Positions 43,701 through 55,259 of a stretch of 64,000 nucleotides of DNA are shown here, in pieces (the first letter of the stretch is position 1; each line of letters begins with the position of its first letter). The notes under the pieces are model-generated. The model made no database searches. It saw nothing but the letters and a program-made list of their open reading frames with translations, and had not been told where the DNA came from. Origin of the DNA: Sorex araneus (Eukaryota > Chordata > Mammalia > Eulipotyphla > Soricidae); assembly GCF_027595985.1 (NCBI RefSeq), contig NC_073305.1, forward strand, positions 170,570,172 through 170,634,171, given 5' to 3'. A program made the translations under genes and the position numbers.

Positions 43701-43865
43701 GGGGCTGGAGCTATAGCACAGCGGGTAGGGCGTTTGCCTTGCACGCGGCTGACCCGGGTTCGATTCCCAGCATCCCATATGGTCCCCTGAGCACTGCCAG
43801 GAGTAATTCCTGAGTGCAGAGCCAGGAATAACCCCTGAGCATCGCTGGGTGAGACCCAGAAAAAA
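43701..43865 (+). mobile_element. S1 SINE, near-consensus, 15-bp TSD
   Basis: AAAGTTCCACTTTGG lies at 43686-43700 and 43866-43880. A good reference copy for the family: GGGCTGGAGCTATAGCACAG head and GACCCGGGTTCGATTCCCAG B box. Confidence 0.98.
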
Positions 43866-43979
43866 AAAGTTCCACTTTGGCTCCATCAGAGCCAAACAGA
43901 GCCAATGAATGCAAAGGGGCAGCTTTTCCCAGGAGATATTGTCACACCCGCCAAACCGCAAGCCTCAGACTAGTCCATT

Positions 43980-44520
43980 TTAGCTTTACTAACCCAGAGT
44001 GCCCTTCTAATTTTGGTGGGGGCAAGATAAAGGACAAAGTTGGACAAAAGCTTTGAAAAAAATATATACAAAGTGGTTAAAAGGGGTTGGGGAAAAGCAA
44101 GATGCTTGAGAGACTGAAAGAAAAGATGAAATTGTGAAACTTGCTGCTACATGGTTGGATCTGCAGGGTCTGTGCTGAGTGAAGTTAGGAGAGTAACAGA
44201 CATATATTGATACCTCTCACACGCAGGAATATTAAAAAATGTACACTGGTGAAGGTGTTGGAATACTGTCTGACTGAAATACAATCGAGAACATTGAAAT
44301 GACTTAATTTTTTTTCTTTTTTGGGGGGGGTCACACCTGGCGATGCACAGGGGTTACTCCTGGCTCTGCACTCAGGAATTACTCCTGGCAGTGCTCAGGG
44401 GACCATATGGGATGCTGGGATTTGAACTCGGGTCGGCCGCGTGCAAGGCAAACGCCCTACCCGCTGTGCTATTGCTCCAGCCCCTGTAATGACTTAATTT
44501 TAAAAATTAAAAAAGAAACA
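43980..44520 (+). mobile_element. L1 3' end, diverged
   Basis: GTACACTGGTGAAGGTGTTG, ACTGTCTGACTGAAATACAA and TTTTAAAAATTAAAAAAG are sense L1 3'UTR landmarks. Split by an S1 at 44311-44487. Confidence 0.65.
44311..44487 (-). mobile_element. S1 SINE with 13-bp TSD
   Basis: AATGACTTAATTT lies at 44298-44310 and 44488-44500. Near-consensus. Confidence 0.96.
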
Positions 44521-44600
44521 GTCTCCAAATACCTAAAGGCAACAGAAATTGGAAACAGATTGTCTAAAAAATATCAAATAAATTAAAGTTACATAGTGTT

Positions 44601-44848
44601 GGGCTGGAGCGATAGCACAGCGGTAGGGCGTTCGCCTTTCACGTGGCCGACCCGAGTTCGATTCCTCCGCCCCTCTTGGAGAGCCTGGCAAGCTACCGAG
44701 AGTATCGAGCCCACACAGCAGAGCCTGGCAAGCTACCCGTGCATGTTGGATATGTCAAAAACAGTAACAATAAGTCTCTCAATGAGAGACGTTACTGGTT
44801 CCTGCTCGAACAAATCAATGAGCAACGGGATGACAGTGAGTGACAGTG
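44601..44848 (+). mobile_element. S2 SINE, complete, 10-bp TSD
   Basis: Starts GGGCTGGAGCGATAGCACAG and ends GATGACAGTGAGTGACAGTG. ACATAGT(G/A)TT lies at 44591-44600 and 44849-44858. One frame of the tail reads RRYWFLLEQINEQRDDS, matching the RTE C-terminus. Confidence 0.97.
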
Positions 44849-45470
44849 ACATAGTATTAGTGTAAAAGCAGATTTTCCTGGGTTAGTGGTTCTTGAGAAT
44901 TTGGTGAATTATTTGCATACAGAACTCAGAAGGTTAATAAATAAGTTTATTGTACAGTTCAAATAGATGGGTTTGAGCATCACTCCAGTGTCCAAGCCTC
45001 TTCTTTTACCCGTGGACGATGTCACCCATCTTGTCCCATGGTGCCCAGTCCCTTGTATGGCCCCTGTTCCTATCATCCCCTTGCCGTCTTTGGCTTGTCT
45101 CCATTGCATGATGGTCTTGTCCCTGTTCTGTTCTCTGTCCAGTGTTTGCTCTCCTGGTATTCGACCACAGCCACTGTGCATCCAGGTGATTCCTGTGCTC
45201 AGTACCTGTCACAGGCCTCTCTCAAACTGTCCCCCAAGAGTTCCTACTGCCCCAGCTTTCCTAACTTCTGGCTATGGTCATGGTGCTGGAGGCTGAGACT
45301 CACATGCTCAGGACCTTGTCATCCTCCGGGCATCCAAGCCCTGCCCGATCCCACTGCCTGCCCGGGTGCCCGAGCCCTGCCTATCACCTGCCTTTTCTCT
45401 GGGCACACGAGCCCTACCTGATCCTGCAGTCCAGAGATTCTGGCTGGATGCTGCCTTTTCTCTGCTCTTA
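44849..45470. repeat. Unknown GC-rich repeat, copy 1
   Basis: Opens with GTATTAGTGTAAAAGCAGAT and contains GCTTTCCTAACTTCTGGCTATGGTCATG and GAGCCCTACCTG words that recur, diverged, at 45.84-46.42 kb. Several overlapping open frames reflect GC content rather than genes. Family unknown. Confidence 0.4.
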
Positions 45471-45480
45471 TTTCCCAGCC

Positions 45481-45732
45481 TGGAGTGATAACACAGAGGG
45501 TTGGGAGTTTGCCTTGCACACAGCCTACCTGGGTCTGATTCCTCCGTTCCTGTCGGAGAACCCAGCAAGCTACCGAGAGTATCCCGCCCGCACGGCAGAT
45601 CCTGGCAAGCTACCCGTGGCATATTCAATATACCAAAAACAGTAACAACAAGTCTCACAATGGAGACATTACTGGTGCCCGCTTGATTAAATCGATGAAC
45701 AATAAGATGACAGTGCTACAGTGCAGTGCTAT
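45481..45732 (+). mobile_element. S2 SINE between the two unknown repeat copies
   Basis: Inserted at TATTTCCCAGCC (left copy ends 45480), repeated as TATATCCCAGCC ending near 45741. Tail is CAGTGCTACAGTGCAGTGC. Confidence 0.93.
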
Positions 45733-45837
45733 ATCCCAGCCATCCCGTTATTATTTTGATTTGGATATCTTTTCAATGGTGAGATTTAAACTGACCAACT
45801 AAATTCACCTGGCGCCCCACCCTCCACTCCAGTTATA

Positions 45838-46420
45838 TCAGTGTTAGTGTGAAAGTGAATTTTTTCCTTCTTGTCTTCTTTTCTTTCTTTTTAAATTTTT
45901 GGTGTGTGTGTTGGGGGGGGGGGTGCGTCACACCTGGCAATGTTCAGGGGTTACTCCTGGCTTCATACTCAGGAATTACTGCTTGGGGGACAATATGGAA
46001 TGCCAAGACTCGAACCGGGGTCAGCAGTGTGCAAGGCAAATGCCCTACCCGCTGTACTATTGCTCTGGCCCACATCTTACATGTTCTTGACCTGGTATCT
46101 GGCTAGCGGAGAGGAACGCTACCAGCGAGCAGGGGCTCTGGGTCTCTCTAGGACTGTACCTTCACTGTTCGCTACTGTTCTGGCTTTCCTGAATCTATGA
46201 CCAAGGTCATGTGCATGTAGATGAGGTTCCTGTGGCTTCGTACCTTGCCACTGTCTGGGCCTGTTTGGGTTCTGCTGTGTATCTGGGTGTATGAGCCCTA
46301 TCTGGTCGGCCCTGCCAGCTGGCGAGGTGTGGGAGAGTGGGCGAGGAGAGAGCTTTTTCTTCCTGTTATTTCTGTGTGTCTGTGTGCTCTGTTCCTGAGT
46401 TCCCTTCTCTAGCTAGAATT
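45838..46420. repeat. Unknown GC-rich repeat, copy 2
   Basis: GTGTTAGTGTGAAAGTGAAT start, GGCTTTCCTGAATCTATGACC, GAGCCCTATCTGGTCGG. Same order as copy 1 and interrupted by an S1. Confidence 0.4.
45918..46071 (-). mobile_element. S1 SINE
   Basis: GTCACACCTGGCAATGTTCA to CTATTGCTCTGGCCC behind a GT- and G-rich tail. A short deletion lies in the CTCCTGGCGGTGCTC region. Confidence 0.92.
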
Positions 46421-46454
46421 TTCTTTCTTTTTTTTTTTAACAATGTTACTCATA

Positions 46455-46800
46455 ATTGAATTTGACTTTTTAAATTTTTAAAAATATTTTTTAACTGAAT
46501 CACAGTGAGACACGCAGTTACGAAGTGGTTCATGACTGGGTTTGAGTCATATAATGCTCCAACATCTATCCCTTCGCCAGTGTACATTTCCCACCACCAA
46601 TGTCCCCAGTTTCCCTCCCACCTCAACATCCCACCCCGCACCCCCATGGCATACCGATACTGAAAGGTTATCAGGCATATCCCTTTACCTACTTTCAATA
46701 CTCAGTTCCTGTCCATAATGATCATTTCCCATTATTATTGTCATATTGGTCCCTTCACTGTCCCAACTACCCTTCATCGCCCATATACTTTTGTGAACAT
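46455..46800 (-). mobile_element. Lsh 3' end
   Basis: TTAACTGAATCACAGTGAGA, CCCTTCGCCAGTGTACATTT and CCCCATGGCATACCGATACT. About 345 bp. Confidence 0.88.
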
Positions 46801-47589
46801 TCTTTTATCTGCTGTTTTGTTTTGTTTTTTCCCCCCACTCTAGTCACCCTATCATCTATTCTTGATTAAATACCTTTTTGGATAGTGAAATTAAAATTAC
46901 TGGCTAGATAGGTTAACTAGATAGATTAATGAGCTTATCTGGGGCTCCACCCCTCCGCCCCCATTGTATCAAGAGTCAAGGGAGCTACAAGTGGCCGAAG
47001 CTAGCAGAACTGGAAAGTTGGTCTGCAGAACTGAGCTTGGGGGTGGGGCAGAGGGATGGGAGTGAGTCTTGGGGACATTGGTGGAGGGAAATGAATGCTA
47101 TAGTGGTGGGTGTGGTGTTGGGACAAGGTACGCAGGGAACTATTAATAGCAGTGCTGGAAATCCTGGTACCTGGAAAAAAAAAACCTTTTTTTTTTTTTT
47201 AAAGATGTTTGAGAATATTGTGTTCTGCATATCCCAAGTCCACTATCCTGACATTTCAGACAGGGAAATTCTTTCTTTAATAAGGCCATATATTTCTACT
47301 CTTACCCTATGGGTCTTCTTCCTGTCCCTGTATCTCTCCATCACTATCAACTATGAGTGTCTGTGGCCACTCACTTGGGCCTGTACTACTTGTGATTTTC
47401 TGACTAGGCCTAATGTTGTGGACGAGACTTGGAAGGCTCTGGGGGATGGGGAGATCAGGGAGATGCTCCCAAGCAGTGCCAGTGAGACTAGTGATGCTTA
47501 GGCATACTGGGTGGGCCCGATGGTTAAATTCTCAGGCCTGGCAATGCATCACTGTTTGTGCTTCACCGTGTGGGGCCTAAGTGTCACCC
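46801..47589. other. Intergenic, nothing certain
   Basis: 47045-47110 (GTCTTGGGGACATTGGTGGA) recalls the sense L1 3'UTR. The 190-codon frame at 46929 contains a T-run-coded FFFFF stretch and no domain, so it is not called a gene. Confidence 0.45.
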
Positions 47590-47722
47590 TGGAGATGTTT
47601 GGGAGACACTAAGGCCACATGTGGAAATACTCTGGGCATCATGTGGTGCTGGAGAATAAATTTTAGGCCTTGGCACGCCAAGCATGTACTCCCAGACTTT
47701 GAACTACCTCTTGGCCCCTCCT
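47590..47722 (-). mobile_element. S1 SINE, degenerate
   Basis: CATGTGGTGCTGGAGAATAA, CGCCAAGCATGTACTCCCAG and CCTCTTGGCCCC. Confidence 0.55.
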
Positions 47723-48871
47723 GGTTACTATTATTACAGTAAGGAGCATTTCAGCAATGGCAACAACCATCAAGCAAGAGAGACTGCGAGGACACATCTA
47801 AGATTCTGCCTTCATAGGTGCAGAGTGTCTAGAGTTTCAAAGATTCTACTTTTATTGATGATTTTGAAACCTAGCAGTGAGAAGTAAAGTGCAGAAAGGG
47901 AGAAGCCAAGTTTCTGAGTTACTTATCTGGGTGAAATGGGGCGGTCTTTCTAAAAGAGGAACTCCATGGGTGGGGCTGCCCGGCTCTTTTATCTAGTCCT
48001 GGAGCTGGCAAAGTGTTTGTGTCTTTGAAATGGATAGCTTAGAAATCAAAGGCTTAACATCAGACACTTACACTACAATGAGAAAAAATATATAGCTGCC
48101 AGGGACTTAAAGCACAGATATAAGGGAATGAAAGTAGAAAAATATACTCCAAGAGAACGAGGCGGGGGAGGGGGCTGGATGAGGAAGTAGGAATAGTTAT
48201 GTGTAATTAGATTTAATCCAAAGATTGTTATAAGAAAAAAGGAAGGTCATTATGCCACAATAAAGATGCAAACCCACTATCGGATATACCATTTATAAAT
48301 ATTTATGCACACAACATAAGCACATAGGAATATATAAAGCTATTAACAGACCTGAAGGGAGAAAGAGAAAGCACTACAATAATAAAAGGGAACTTCAATA
48401 TCCCACTTTCAACAATGGATAGATCACCCAGACAGAAAATCAATAAGTAAAAATTAGAGTTGAGCAACATGTTATATCAGAAAGACTTAACAGATATTCA
48501 TAGAACACTCTACCCAGCAGTAGCAGAATACAGATTCGTCTTAAGTGCATAAAACAGTCTGTGATATGCCACATGCTAAGCCACAAAACAGTCTCGATAA
48601 AGTTAAGAACATTAAAGCATGCTCTTTTCCAGCCACAGTACCATACAAATAGGAATAAACTACAAGAGAAAAAGTAGAAAACATGAGAAGTATATGAATA
48701 TTAACATTAAGCTGAACATTCAATGGATCAAAGAACAAATCAAAAGAGAAACTAAAAAAAAAATCTTGAGACAAATAAAATGGAAACAAAGCATACCAAA
48801 GCTGCAGCAAAAGTATATTAAGTGGGTAAGTTTATAATTTAAATGCCCACATCAAGAAACAAAAAAATTCT

Positions 48872-49005
48872 CACATGGCCAATCCCAGTTCAATCCCCAG
48901 TGTTCATATGGTCCCCTGAGCACAAAGCCAGAAATAGCCCCTGAGAACTGCCACTGTTAGGTTTAGACACTCCCCCAAAGCCCCCCCAAAAAAAGAAAAA
49001 ACAAG
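48872..49005 (+). mobile_element. S1 SINE, 5'-truncated
   Basis: Starts CTCACATGGCCAATCCCAG, then TTCATATGGTCCCCTGAGC. Tail CCCCAAAAAAAG. Confidence 0.82.
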
Positions 49006-49133
49006 AAAAATCCCAAACAAGCAATAAAACTTTCTACAGCAAGGAATGAGAAGAAAAATTAGCAGAAGGAAAGAAAGCACAAAGATCAGAATAGAAATAA
49101 ATAAAATATAAACTAAAGGGACAATGAAACTGA

Positions 49134-49858
49134 GAACTTTTTATTTCATTTCATTTTTCCTTTATTTAAATACCGTGGTTTCCTCTTACAGGGTATTTTG
49201 GAATTCAATGCTCCATCACCAATACCACTGCAGTGGGACCGTCACTCCACCACTGTCTTCAGTTTCCCTCCTCCCCCCACCCCTAGGCCTGCCCCCTTGT
49301 CAGGCACAAAATAATTTATTGTATATTGTTTGCTACATCAAAATAATAAGTGGAATTACCAAAACCTAGTTCAGTAAAAGAAAATTTGTGGAAATTGTTA
49401 TAGCTCACAATGGTGTTATTAAAGTCACTATCTGAAGATTTATTGAGCTGTTTGTTGCTAGTTGTGCCCTCTGAGTTATTGTTTTCGCTTATTGAGTTTA
49501 CAGGGATTCTGTGCGACGTTCCCACCAAATTTCTTGTTCTCCTACTGTGATGTCAGTAGTGTGGAATTTCGAGGTGTTACGGGATTGCATCTGGGCTTCA
49601 GGAGCTCCAGGAATCATAGAACTGGGATGATTCTTGACCTGCTCCCTTCCCTAGGGGGCCCCAGAATTTTCGTCCCCAAACCGGGGTACCCACGAGTTTC
49701 ATCAGCTTGGCATTTCTCCCAAGATTACTTGGTGAAGCTGAGAAGCTTGACCATCTATATAGCAGCAGCTGTGTGATGTGGTTGTGACTGCCCAGGCATT
49801 GGTAGGGCAGGGACATAGCTGGCCTCCTCCCAAGCCCCACCCCTTATTTCCCGGAAGT
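49134..49858 (-). mobile_element. R-family LINE 3' end, longest copy
   Basis: Inside the L1-old ORF2. TTTATTTAAATACCGTGG, CAATACCACTGCAGTGGGACC, TTGTCAGGCACAAAATAATT, CAGTAAAAGAAAATTTGTGG and GTTTTCGCTTATTGAGTTTAC. The right half (49.5-49.86 kb) is GC-richer and not shared with the 59.6-kb copy. Target words ACTTTTTATTT/GTTTTTATTT may be a TSD (the second lies after the S1 at 50.05 kb). Confidence 0.6.
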
Positions 49859-50044
49859 ATTTATTTATTTATTTATTTATTGCTTTTGGGGTCACACCCC
49901 ATGATGCTTAGGGATTACTCCTAGCTCAGCACTCAGAAATTACTCCTGATGGTGCTCAGGGGACCATACGGGATGCTGGGGATTGAACCCAGGTCGGCTG
50001 CATACAACGCAAACACCCAACCTGCTATACTATGGCTCTAGCCC
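49859..50044 (-). mobile_element. S1 SINE with (TTTA)n tail
   Basis: CCGGAAGT lies at 49851-49858 and 50045-50052. Tail expanded to about five ATTT units. Inserted at the edge of the R copy. Confidence 0.92.
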
Positions 50045-51559
50045 CCGGAAGTTTTTATTTTAAAGATAAAACATCAGATAAATCTTTCGACTATCAAGGA
50101 AAAGATGGAGATAACTCAAATAAAATCAGAAACAAAAGAAAGATCAAATGAAAGATACCAAAGACAAAGGCTTATTGGTGATTACTACAAATAATTATTC
50201 ACCAAAATTGAACAAATTAGAAGACAAGAGGAGAGGGGGGGTGCATGTCAGTGTTAGAGATCATAGCTTGCACATAGGAGGCTCTAGGTTTGATCCCTGG
50301 TACCCCTTCCTGCCCCCTCCAAAATAAGTAATTTCTAGAAACATACAACTTACCAAAACTGAATCATGAAGAACTAGACAAGCTGAACAGTAAATTATAA
50401 CTAAGTTGGTTAAATCAAACCAAAACACTCCCAATAAACAAAATTCTAGGACCAGATGGCTTAATGCTCAATTCTACCAAACATTTAAAGAATTAATACC
50501 AATCCCTCTTAAATTTGTGCAAACAATAAAAAGAGGGTATTCTAAACTGATTTTGTGAGGCTAGCATTACTCTAATACAAATAATAAAAAAAAACATAAA
50601 ATTGTAAATATTTCTGAAGCTTATACATGTGATATCTCTAAACAAACTATTAGCAAGTTAAAAGCAACAATCGACTTAAAGGATCATACTGTGAGTAAGT
50701 GGATTTTATTCCAAGGATACAAGGAAGGTCCAACAACTGCAGATCAGTTTACATAATATACAATGATATAACAGACCACATTAACAAAACAAAGGATAAA
50801 ATCATATAATCAGTTCAATAGATGAAGAAAAAAAGCATTTGGTAAAAATTACCTACTCTTGATAGAAATTGGTATATGTTACAAAATGAATACAGACATA
50901 ATGGAGGCCACATAGGACAAGGCCTAACATCTAACACTTAACTACCATGATACTTAACAGTGAAAACTGATTTTCCCCCCTAAAATGAGGAGCAAGACAA
51001 GGATGCTCAATTTTATCAGTTTTATTCAACATTGTATTGGAAGCCCTTGAGAGAGCAATAAGGCAATACAAAGAAATAAAAGGCACTCAAATTAAGAGGA
51101 AGGAATCAGCTTAACTCTCTATTTTTCTCTCTCTATCTATATATATAAAACTCCACAGTTTTACCAAAACAACTATTAGTGCTAATTAACCAAATTCAGC
51201 AAGTTATAGTATATAAATCCAGCATACAAATATCAATTAAATTTCCATAAATTATTAACTATCTATTTAAAAGTACCTCAGAGAACAGCTCTATTCACAA
51301 TTATATCTTTCAAGTATAAAATAGGAATAAATTTAACTAGAAGGTGAAAAATCTATACACTGAAAATATAAAACATTGATTAAAAAACTGAGTGCATAAG
51401 TAAATAGAAAGTCTCTGCTCACGGACCAAAAAAATTTTCTTTATGTTAAAATTTCCATACTCTGAAATTAGTCCTATATTGAGTTCCCTCCAGGCTGTGG
51501 AATTTTTTTTCTTTACTTTCTTCTTGTCAATAAATCTTTCTATTTAAGATCCCCCCCGA

Positions 51560-51742
51560 TATTGCATAATGCATTTGCTCAAGGCTTACTCCTAGCAACT
51601 GTGTTCAGGGAATCACTCAGGAGAGGCTTGGTGAACCATATCGGGTGCTGAGGATCGAATCCAGGTCAGGCTTTGAGGATCAAACCCAGGTTGATTGCAT
51701 GCAAGGCAAACATTCTAACTGCTGTACTATCATTCTGATCCT
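51560..51742 (-). mobile_element. S1 SINE with short internal duplication
   Basis: GAGGATCGAATCCAGGTCAG is followed by GAGGATCAAACCCAGGTTG, a partial duplication of the B-box region. Other S1 landmarks flank it. Confidence 0.82.
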
Positions 51743-51790
51743 CTTCCCCCATCCAACAAGCAGTATTATAATCATAGCAATCAAAATAGT

Positions 51791-52037
51791 CACTGTCATC
51801 GCTGTCATTCCGTTGCTCATTGATTTGCTCGAGCAGGCACCAGTAACGTCTCCATTGTGAGACTTGTTGTTACTGTTTTTGGCATATCGAATATGCCACA
51901 GGTAGCTTGCCAGGCTCTGCTGTGTGGGCGAGATACTTTCGGTAACTTGCCAGGCTCTCGGAGAGGGGTGGAGGAATCGAACCCGGGTCATCCGCGTGCA
52001 AGACAAATGCCCTACCACTGTGCTATTGCTCCAGCCC
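51791..52037 (-). mobile_element. S2 SINE, complete, 11-bp TSD
   Basis: ATCAAAATAGT lies at 51780-51790 and 52038-52048. Tail CACTGTCATCGCTGTCATT. Head complete to CTCCAGCCC. Confidence 0.97.
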
Positions 52038-52049
52038 ATCAAAATAGTA

Positions 52050-52238
52050 CAGCATTAAAATTAAAACATGCTCAGAGAACAATGGAAAAAAAATGCATTG
52101 GGCTAGTCTCCTTGATATTAGTCTTAAAAGGAGTTTTTGTTTTGTTTTGACACCGAATGCAAAAGCAAGAAAAAAATAAAGAAGCAAAAAAAAAAATGGA
52201 ATAGCTTTTTCTCCAAAGAGGATATACAAATGGCCAGC
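52050..52238 (+). mobile_element. L1-old, segment before the ERV-like insertion
   Basis: GAATGCAAAAGCAAG and TTTTTCTCCAAAGAGGATATACAAATGGCCAGC (in pieces) are sense ORF2. The text continues at 53505 with ATAAACCAAAAGGTGCTCAA. Confidence 0.75.
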
Positions 52239-53500
52239 TGCTTTAATGGGTGATCCTTAATCAAGCAGGCTGAGACAGTCTATGGTGGAAGAACAAGGAG
52301 GACTTTATTTACACCGATTGATCAAACTGGTGGGTCTAGGCTAGGAAAGTACCTGAAACCTTAGATAAAGGTCAAGGTTCTGAGCTCTGATAAAAACATG
52401 ATAACTGCAAATATTCATCAGAAGTAAGTTTTATCTGTTATTGTGATTGTTTCGTGAATTGCCAGTAGAGGAAGAGAGAGAGAGCAATCTTTCAGTAATT
52501 AGCCCTTTTGTGTAAATTAGAGTCTTTAGGAACAATTAAACAGATGTGTCCTAGTAGGTTCATTTAAAGGCACCCCATGGGGTCCCCACTCTGGAGTTGC
52601 TTATTTCTGAGGATCAACCAGAGTGAGCCACAACACCAAATCCATAGCATCTCCTCAGTCTTGGAATAGCCAGATGCCACAGAGGTCACATCCCGGGAGC
52701 TGCTCAGCCTTCAATGCACAAGCTTGAGGAAAGAAGCAAGTACTACAAGCCAAGAAGTGGTGCATATCTCTGCAGCGCGCCGGCACTGACTGGGGCTGTT
52801 ACATTAGCCCCACTGCTGGCGCACAGGACTGGTGGCTGATGCCCCTGAGAGTTTGAACTGGGTAGAAAAGACTGAGTCATGACCTCATGTCGTTAGCCCC
52901 CCAGTTTCAATTGACGTGGACTGGACTAGCAAGCTCCTTAGTTCTCTGACTGCTTGACTTTCTGGTTAGACCCTATGCCTTCTGTTAAACTGGTGCTTAT
53001 GCAGAATCATTACAGCTCTGTTTTGTTGGCCAAATATGTTGAGGAATTCATGATTTGATATCTTCCTAAAAAGAGGGGAATGTTAGGATGGTATCTTTGG
53101 TTTTCGTAATTGATTTATAGCATGTACTCTAAAGACATGACTTTGCTTGTGGGTGGAAAGCTTTAAAAGATGCCCACCCTGTCTGCACTTGCCATGAACT
53201 TCCTGAATTCAAGATTTTTAAAAAATGCTGATTGGAGGAAATTTCTGCAACCATACTTATAAGATACCATGATGTGTGTGTGACCCCGTGTTGCTTTGAG
53301 CATGAGGCAAAGTAATGTTGAGTTTGCAGCCACGCCCTGTGAAAACAGCCTCTTGGAAACCTGAGCTTTGGCTAAGCTTTCAGGAGTTTGCCCAGCCTAG
53401 ACCCACTGGTCCGATCAGCTGGTGTAAAAATGACTTCCTCATTGTTCTATCACCACGAACTGTCTCGGTGTGCTTGATTAAGCAAACATTCATTACAACA
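52239..53500. mobile_element. ERV-like element with LTRs in inverted orientation
   Basis: The left arm (52239 to about 52556, minus-oriented) is the imperfect reverse complement of the right arm's U5 side (53340-53500). Matching words include TTAATCAAGCA, GAGACAG and GTGGGTCTAGGCT. The right LTR (about 53081-53500, plus) follows a purine-rich AAAAAGAGGGGAA, an expected polypurine tract. CAGC (52235-52238) and CAAC (53501-53504) fit a 4-bp TSD with one change in the surrounding L1. The left arm keeps a minus-strand AATAAA near 52305. About 520 bp between the arms is an unidentified internal remnant without an open gene. Both host junctions are U5 ends, unlike a normal provirus. Confidence 0.6.
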
Positions 53501-53504
53501 CAAC

Positions 53505-54070
53505 AGATAAACCAAAAGGTGCTCAACATCACAAATCATCAGGAAAATATAAGTCAAAATCACAATGTCTCACATCAGTTAGATTGCTTGTCATAAAACA
53601 GCAAAAAAAAAAAAAAGTAATTAGAGTGACCAAGGATGTGAAGAAAAGAGAAATCTTTTACACTCTTGATGGGATTGAACTATTTATACAGGCACTATGT
53701 AAAAGAGTATATGGTCCTTCAATAAATAAAAATAGAACAAACACAATACAGTAATGGTACTTAAGGATATTATTCAAAGGAAATGAAAACAGAATATAGA
53801 AGTACTTGTATTCTCATATTAATTGCAGTGTTATTCACCATAGCTAATATACAGAACAAACCTAAATATCCACCAACAGATAAATGAATAAAGAAGATAT
53901 ATATGTGTATATCCAATGATATTCAGTGATGAGAGGATAGGAATTCATAATTGTACCAACAACATTGATAGACACAAAGGCATTATACTAAGTGAATAAA
54001 CTATAGAGAAATGCTATATGGTATCACTAATGTGTGTGCACGCATACTATATATATATTCTCATAGAAAT
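53505..54070 (+). mobile_element. L1-old ORF2 terminus
   Basis: CATCACAAATCATCAGGAAA, GTGACCAAGGATGTGAAG, TTCAAAGGAAATGAAAACAG and CACCAACAGATAAATGAATA are the classic end of ORF2, heavily mutated. It completes the element that starts near 48 kb. Confidence 0.78.
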
Positions 54071-54207
54071 AAAGAACTAAAAAGCAAATTTCAGGGGCTG
54101 GAGAGTTGGGAAAATAGAGGTTGGTAAATGAGTATGAATGTATAGCTATAAGTACAGCTATAATCTAAGTGTCCAATGTAAATGTGGTAACTCTCGTTAC
54201 AGCATTA

Positions 54208-54442
54208 TATCACTGTCATCCCATTGCTCATCGATTTGCTTGAGCGGATACCAATAACATCTCCATTGTGAGACTTGTTATTACTGTTTTTGGCATACCA
54301 AATATATCACGGTAGCTTGCCAGGCTCTGCCATGCAGGTGAGATACTCTCGGTAGCTTGCTGGGCTCTCCGAGAGGGACAGAGGAATGGAACCCAGGTCG
54401 GCTGCGTGCAAGGCAAACACTCTACCTGCTGTGCTATTGCTC
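54208..54442 (-). mobile_element. S2 SINE
   Basis: Full copy with a short tail (ATCACTGTCATCCCATTG). CCAAATATATCACGG shows a local change of the usual ATATGCCACGGG. Confidence 0.95.
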
Positions 54443-54775
54443 CTAATTAAAATTTTCTATGGGAGTAGAGCTTACATATTTTCACACAAACAAAAGACAG
54501 TACCCTTGACAATGGGCAAGGAGACACCTCATTGGTGTTGTTGCTCTTATGTCAGTCAGGAGCAAAGCAAACGGTCCTTTGTTCATCTTAGCTCAATGCC
54601 CAGGTTGGTAGCCAGAGCCGTTTCATGCTTAGGGCACATAAGTAAAAAATTTTAAAAATAAATAAAAATCAGGAAAAATAAAAAAGAAACAAACATATAA
54701 AAAGAATCAAAAATAAATATGCATCAACTAGGTGAAAGCAAATTCAGAATGTATACATTTATAAAACTGCCACAA
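54443..54775. other. Intergenic, nothing recognised
   Basis: Mixed sequence ending in an A-rich stretch (54640-54715). Confidence 0.5.
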
Positions 54776-54950
54776 AGGAGCAGAGAGATGGCTCAGTGGT
54801 TTGATGCTCTATTTTTCAAGGGAGGGCCCAGGTTGGTCCCCAGACACACATTGTCCCTGCACACCACCAGGAGTAACCTTCCATGTCCACAAGCACAAAG
54901 CCAAGAGTGGACCCTGAACACCAAAAGGTAAGGCCCCAAACAAAATCAAA
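54776..54950 (+). mobile_element. S1 SINE, old copy
   Basis: GCAGAGAGATGGCTCAGTGG head, AGGTTGGTCCCCAGACA and CACCACCAGGAGTAACCTTC. More diverged than other plus-strand copies. Confidence 0.75.
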
Positions 54951-55016
54951 CAAAAAAGTTCCCCCAAATTATATAATTTTAATAGCTTAATATTTTTTCT
55001 TAACAGTTTTATCCCA

Positions 55017-55259
55017 GTCACTGTCACTGTCATCCCGTTGCTCATCGATTTGCTCAAGTGGGCACCAATAAATTCTCCATTGTGAGACTTGTTACTGTTT
55101 TTGGCATATGGAATATGCCACAGGTAGCTTGTCAGGCTCTGCCCGTGCAAGTGGGATACTCTCGGTAGCTTGCTGGGCTCTCCGAGAGGGGCGGAGGAAT
55201 CAAACCTGGTCGGCCGCGTGCAAGGCCAACACCCTACCCACTGCACTCTCGCTCCAGCC
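55017..55259 (-). mobile_element. S2 SINE immediately upstream of the tRNA-Leu pseudogene
   Basis: Tail CAGTCACTGTCACTGTC on the left and head CTCTCGCTCCAGCC ending about 3 bp before the tRNA acceptor stem. Confidence 0.95.

Larger units (their letters stand above)
48060..51430 (+). mobile_element. L1-old ORF2: endonuclease end to reverse transcriptase
   Basis: Sense ORF2 landmarks in order: TTTATAAATATTTATGCACAC and GGGAACTTCAATATCCCACT (endonuclease, 48.3-48.4 kb), then GAAACATACAACTTACCAAA and TTCTAGGACCAGATGGCTTA (50.3-50.45 kb). Next comes AGCAAGACAAGGATGCTCAA, followed by an [19 protein letters not shown]-type reading (about 50.99-51.08 kb, RT domain). Stops and frameshifts are frequent. 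Broken by S1 and R insertions. It resumes at 52050 and 53505. Confidence 0.8.

Noticed and set aside
43701-43770. SINE heads as functional tRNA genes
   Set aside because: They have A- and B-box-like motifs but do not fold into a full cloverleaf, and they continue into SINE bodies.
46929-47501. 190-codon plus frame
   Set aside because: No domain, a poly-F run from a T tract, and L1 3'UTR-like sequence near the start.
52557-53080. Envelope gene end before the right LTR
   Set aside because: A short reading before the purine tract vaguely recalls a retroviral tail, but it is too short and broken to support.
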